A stretch of 56,336 bases of DNA, taken from assembly GCA_012959605.1 (NCBI GenBank), contig DUCU01000120.1:1-56336 (forward strand), written 5' to 3'. Below, piece after piece: positions 53,772 through 56,336 of this stretch. Position 1 is the stretch's first letter. Each line of letters opens with the position of its first letter. The notes under the pieces were generated by a model. The model was not told where the DNA came from and did not search any database. It saw nothing but the letters and a program-made list of their open reading frames with translations. This DNA comes from Dehalococcoidia bacterium (GTDB lineage Bacteria > Chloroflexota > Dehalococcoidia > Lucifugimonadales > UBA3495). Made by a program: the position numbers and the translations under genes.

Positions 53772-55172
53772 ATGCCAGGAACCCATTTAGAACCCGCCAG
53801 CGTGGCCCAACGCGTGTCTCAAGAACTGTTCTCCGGTGCGGTCGTCGCCCTGGGTCCGGGACTGCCCTGTTACCTACCCGACGCGCTTCCCGATACCAGT
53901 GGCGTATGGTTCATCGCTGACAGTGGCGCCTTGGGATCCAAAGGTGGCGAGGCCCATGGCAGCGCGGTAGATGCCGGGGAAAACTCCGCATCCTTGCTGT
54001 CCGGTGGGTCATTCACGGGAGTGGTGGACGTTGCTGGTATCCTGCGGGGCGGACACACCGACATCGCGGTGTTGCAACCGTCTCAGGTTGCCGCCAATGG
54101 CGATTTTGTCCATTGGACTTCAGAAGAGACGGCAGGTTTATTCGCGCCCGGCTCTGCAGTGGACATGGCTTACGGAGCGGCAACAGTAATAGCCGTCATG
54201 CCCCACCAGTATCCTGGAGGAAGGTCAAACATTGTCAGTCAGTGCAGCCTTCCCGTGGATGGCGCTGGCAGAGTTAACATAATCATCACCGACGTGTCGG
54301 TAATCAAGGTCACTGCTGCCGGTCTGGAACTGGTGGAGACGGCCCCCGGTTGGACGGCTGAAGAGATAATCGCCATCACCGACGCACCACTAACGGTGTC
54401 TTCAGACCTGAAAGGAATGACCTTCAATGTCCCGACTCTTGAGCCGACGAACAAGGTCTACTCCAGCGCCATCGAAGCCCTCAGTGACGTGCTGGAGGGC
54501 TCGATCATAAACGTGGATGGGTTCGCCGGACCCGGCGGCATGGCGCACTACCTGATGGTCGGACTGCGCGACCTGGGCGTTAAAAAACTGCAATTAATTA
54601 GTAATACTGCTGGTGTAGCCAGGGTCAGCGCCTTTGGAGTGCCCAACATAATCGACCACAGCATCCTGGTTGAGAATAACCAAGTGGTGAAAGCCACTGC
54701 ATCCTACCCGGTATCGCCGTCAGCCTCCCGCCCCAGCGCCTTTGAAGAGGCCTACAACCGCGGCGAGACCGAGCTTGAAGTCGTGCCCCAGGGTACGCTG
54801 GCGGAGCGCCTCCGCAGCGGTGGGGCCGGAGTTGCGGCGTTCTACACGCCCACCGGCGCCGGTACGCTGCTCGGTGAGGGCAAAGAGGCCAGGATCATTG
54901 ATGGCAAGGACTACATCCTGGAAACAGGCCTCAGGGCAGATTTCTGCATCATCCGAGGCTACAAAGCCGACACTCTAGGCAATGTGGTCTACAAGGGTAC
55001 CTCCCGAAACTTCAACCCAGTGATGGCTACCGCCGCTGAAATAACGGTGGTGGAGGTAGATGAGATAGTAGAACCCGGCCAACTAGGCCCAGAAGAGATT
55101 GTCACGCCCGGTCTATTTGTCAACCGAATCGTGGTCCGGCCAGCCGACTTCTCGGCTTATCTAGAAATCTAA
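53772..55172 (+). CDS. fused class I CoA-transferase, B-like then A-like domain
   Basis: 466 residues. Residues 1-215 resemble the B subunit (VWFIADSGALGSKGGE, GGHTDIAVLQPSQV, PGWTAEEI) and 230-460 the A subunit (VVPQGTLAERLRSGGAGVAAF, GKEARIIDGKDYIL, RGYKADTLGNVVY). The order B then A is the reverse of the animal enzyme. The catalytic Glu of the B motif (SESG) is Asp50 (IADSG), and the A-domain CoA loop reads DGFAGPGGM, without the GxP of its neighbour. Activity is therefore doubtful. ATG with AGGAG upstream; the gap to the A gene is 17 bases. Confidence 0.87.
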   Translation: MPGTHLEPASVAQRVSQELFSGAVVALGPGLPCYLPDALPDTSGVWFIADSGALGSKGGEAHGSAVDAGENSASLLSGGSFTGVVDVAGILRGGHTDIAVLQPSQVAANGDFVHWTSEETAGLFAPGSAVDMAYGAATVIAVMPHQYPGGRSNIVSQCSLPVDGAGRVNIIITDVSVIKVTAAGLELVETAPGWTAEEIIAITDAPLTVSSDLKGMTFNVPTLEPTNKVYSSAIEALSDVLEGSIINVDGFAGPGGMAHYLMVGLRDLGVKKLQLISNTAGVARVSAFGVPNIIDHSILVENNQVVKATASYPVSPSASRPSAFEEAYNRGETELEVVPQGTLAERLRSGGAGVAAFYTPTGAGTLLGEGKEARIIDGKDYILETGLRADFCIIRGYKADTLGNVVYKGTSRNFNPVMATAAEITVVEVDEIVEPGQLGPEEIVTPGLFVNRIVVRPADFSAYLEI

Positions 55173-55212
55173 TCAACTGTTTAATCATCCGACATGATAA
55201 AGGGTCGAACTG

Positions 55213-55890
55213 ATGGAATCGTTAGCTGATAAAGAGCGCCTGCCCAGAGAAATTATGGCCATGCGCGTTGCCAAAGAGCTTCCCGATGGTTCGTACGTGA
55301 ACCTGGGCATCGGTATCCCCACAATGGTGTCAAGCTTTGTTCCGGAGGGCCGCACCGTCTTCTACCACAGTGAAAGCGGAATATTGAACTGTGGGCCATT
55401 GGCAGAAGAGGGAAATGAAGACATTGACCTGATCAATGCCGGTGGGCAGTACTTAGAGCCGGTTGGCGGTATGTCGTTCTTCGACTCTGCAGAGGCCTTT
55501 GCCATGATCAGAGGCGGACATGTTGACGTGACGGTCTTGGGCTCCCATCAGGTGTCAGCTACCGGAGACCTGGCCAACTGGATGCTGCCACAACGGGGCG
55601 TAGGCAACGTGGGTGGAGCGATGGATCTGGCCACCGGAGCCTCTGGGGTGATTGTTGCCATGGAGCACACCGACCGGAACGGCGAACCCAAAATAGTCCA
55701 GGAGTGTACATTTCCGCTGACCGGCAAGGGGTGCGTCTACCTGATAGTCACCGACCTGGCAGTCATTGAATGTGACGGTCAAGGACTGACACTTAAAGAA
55801 GTAGCCCCGGGTTGGACACCTGAAGAGGTGCAGCAACTAACCGGGGCCAAATTGACCATATCACCAGACATCAGAGAGTTTGAACTCTAG
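55213..55890 (+). CDS. class I CoA-transferase, B subunit
   Basis: 225 residues. NLGIGIPTMVSSFVPEG, the catalytic Glu54 in YHSESGILNCGP, then GGHVDVTVLGSHQV and APGWTPEEVQQL are those of AtoA/ScoB. It should carry the acyl-glutamyl chemistry, with A supplied by the first gene, the fusion, or both. ATG with AAAGGG upstream, 40 bases after the fusion. No terminator was found before the degraded gene that converges on it. Confidence 0.93.
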   Translation: MESLADKERLPREIMAMRVAKELPDGSYVNLGIGIPTMVSSFVPEGRTVFYHSESGILNCGPLAEEGNEDIDLINAGGQYLEPVGGMSFFDSAEAFAMIRGGHVDVTVLGSHQVSATGDLANWMLPQRGVGNVGGAMDLATGASGVIVAMEHTDRNGEPKIVQECTFPLTGKGCVYLIVTDLAVIECDGQGLTLKEVAPGWTPEEVQQLTGAKLTISPDIREFEL

Positions 55891-55928
55891 CCGCTATTCC
55901 TCGTCGGCTATTGGTCTACGTACGGCAA

Positions 55929-56336
55929 CTAAGCGTCCGCTATATGAAACACGGTTTCGATAATCTCTGACGTTTTTTCAACCGTGTCGTAGATCAATAA
56001 CTTGGACCGGTCTCCGCCCGCATAGAAGGGCTTGATTAAAATATAGCCACTGTCCGCATCGATGGTTGAGTTGAATCCGGTGACTTCAACCGACGAGGAT
56101 GGCATATCAAACTCATAGATTGAGAGATATCCGGGTCAGAGAGACTGGCAGCCAGAATCTCTATCTTGTAGCCGCTGGGGCTGTCCCCAAAACCCGCCCA
56201 ATAGGCCATCCCGTCTGAGATAGCCACGTTGCTCCAACTAGATGCGTCATAAGTATCCTAGTCTTCTACTTCAAAGGCTGTGAGATACTCATCCGCTCGC
56301 TGGCCAGTGTTGGGATCAACCACAAATACCCCAGTG
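55929..56336 (-). pseudogene. degraded gene fragment, function not recognised
   Basis: On the minus strand the window's last 400 bases read as coding but broken. One frame gives TGVFVVDPNTGQRADEYL, an in-frame TAG at 56258-56260, then SNVAISDGMAYWAGFGDSP. After a frame change near 56130 the reading continues YLSIYEFDMPSSSVEVTG and GYILIKPFYAGGDRSKLL to a stop at 55929. The repeated Tyr/Asp strands and lack of charged core suggest a beta-propeller or surface protein, but I do not recognise the family. The 5' part lies outside the window. Confidence 0.5.

Overview
The window is a gene-dense bacterial chromosome segment. Nearly every internal gene has an intact frame and a Shine-Dalgarno (SD) site, and TTG and GTG starts are common. 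The content points to a Chloroflexota heterotroph of the Dehalococcoidia/SAR202 type. The pointers are many CoA-linked paralogues (two tandem CaiB/BaiF pairs, a class I CoA-transferase cluster, crotonases, thiolase with DUF35), a cytosolic reductive-dehalogenase-like corrinoid protein, a bifunctional phosphoglucose/phosphomannose isomerase and a CIRCE-controlled groESL. This assignment is inference; no rRNA, tRNA or ribosomal protein gene is present to fix it.

Layout. 1-801: decayed surface protein with a lamin-tail domain. 901-4391: flavin-dependent oxidoreductase, then gamma-carbonic-anhydrase-like protein, smpB and a lipoprotein C-terminal processing protease on the minus strand. 4641-7276: HMG-CoA-synthase-like/DUF35 fusion plus SCP2-type thiolase. 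7751-9741: overlapping minC-minD-minE. 9897-13223: FAD oxidoreductase, amidohydrolase and metallo-beta-lactamase-fold hydrolase. 13267-16523 (minus): DUF1326 protein, reductive-dehalogenase-like protein, sugar isomerase. 17050-17469: XRE regulator. 18017-22773 (minus): crotonase, MFS transporter and a CaiB/BaiF pair. 23008-25257: two D-threonine-aldolase-like paralogues. 25396-27922 (minus): double NIPSNAP protein, alpha/beta hydrolase and Asp/Glu-racemase-like protein. 28072-35963 (minus): formate-tetrahydrofolate ligase, cobalamin-dependent methionine synthase and M1 aminopeptidase. 36311-38361: leuC-leuD. 38541-50593 (minus): a long catabolic run with a Gfo/Idh oxidoreductase, a second CaiB/BaiF pair, acyl-CoA dehydrogenase, a ThDP enzyme, ketopantoate-reductase-like protein, acyl-CoA ligase, two crotonases and a PHP protein. 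50860-52854: groES-groEL. 53041-55890: an A, B-A fusion, B set of class I CoA-transferases. 55929-56336: a second decayed gene running off the window.

How the genes fit together. Housekeeping blocks (min, leuCD, fhs-metH, groESL, smpB) alternate with catabolic blocks for acyl-CoA chemistry. The most striking pattern is repeated pairing of an intact enzyme with a paralogue or partner that has lost its catalytic residues. Both CaiB/BaiF pairs have one Asp subunit and one Gln subunit in the same gene order. The aldolase-like pair has one Lys copy and one Thr copy. The class I CoA-transferase set has an intact B subunit and a fused B domain with Asp in place of Glu. The HMG-CoA-synthase-like protein lacks its Glu/Cys/His triad but sits beside a thiolase with an intact active site. 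These look like heteromeric enzymes with catalytic and non-catalytic subunits rather than decay, because all frames are intact. The most interesting candidates for an undescribed system are the HMGCS-like/DUF35/thiolase unit and the A, B-A, B transferase set.
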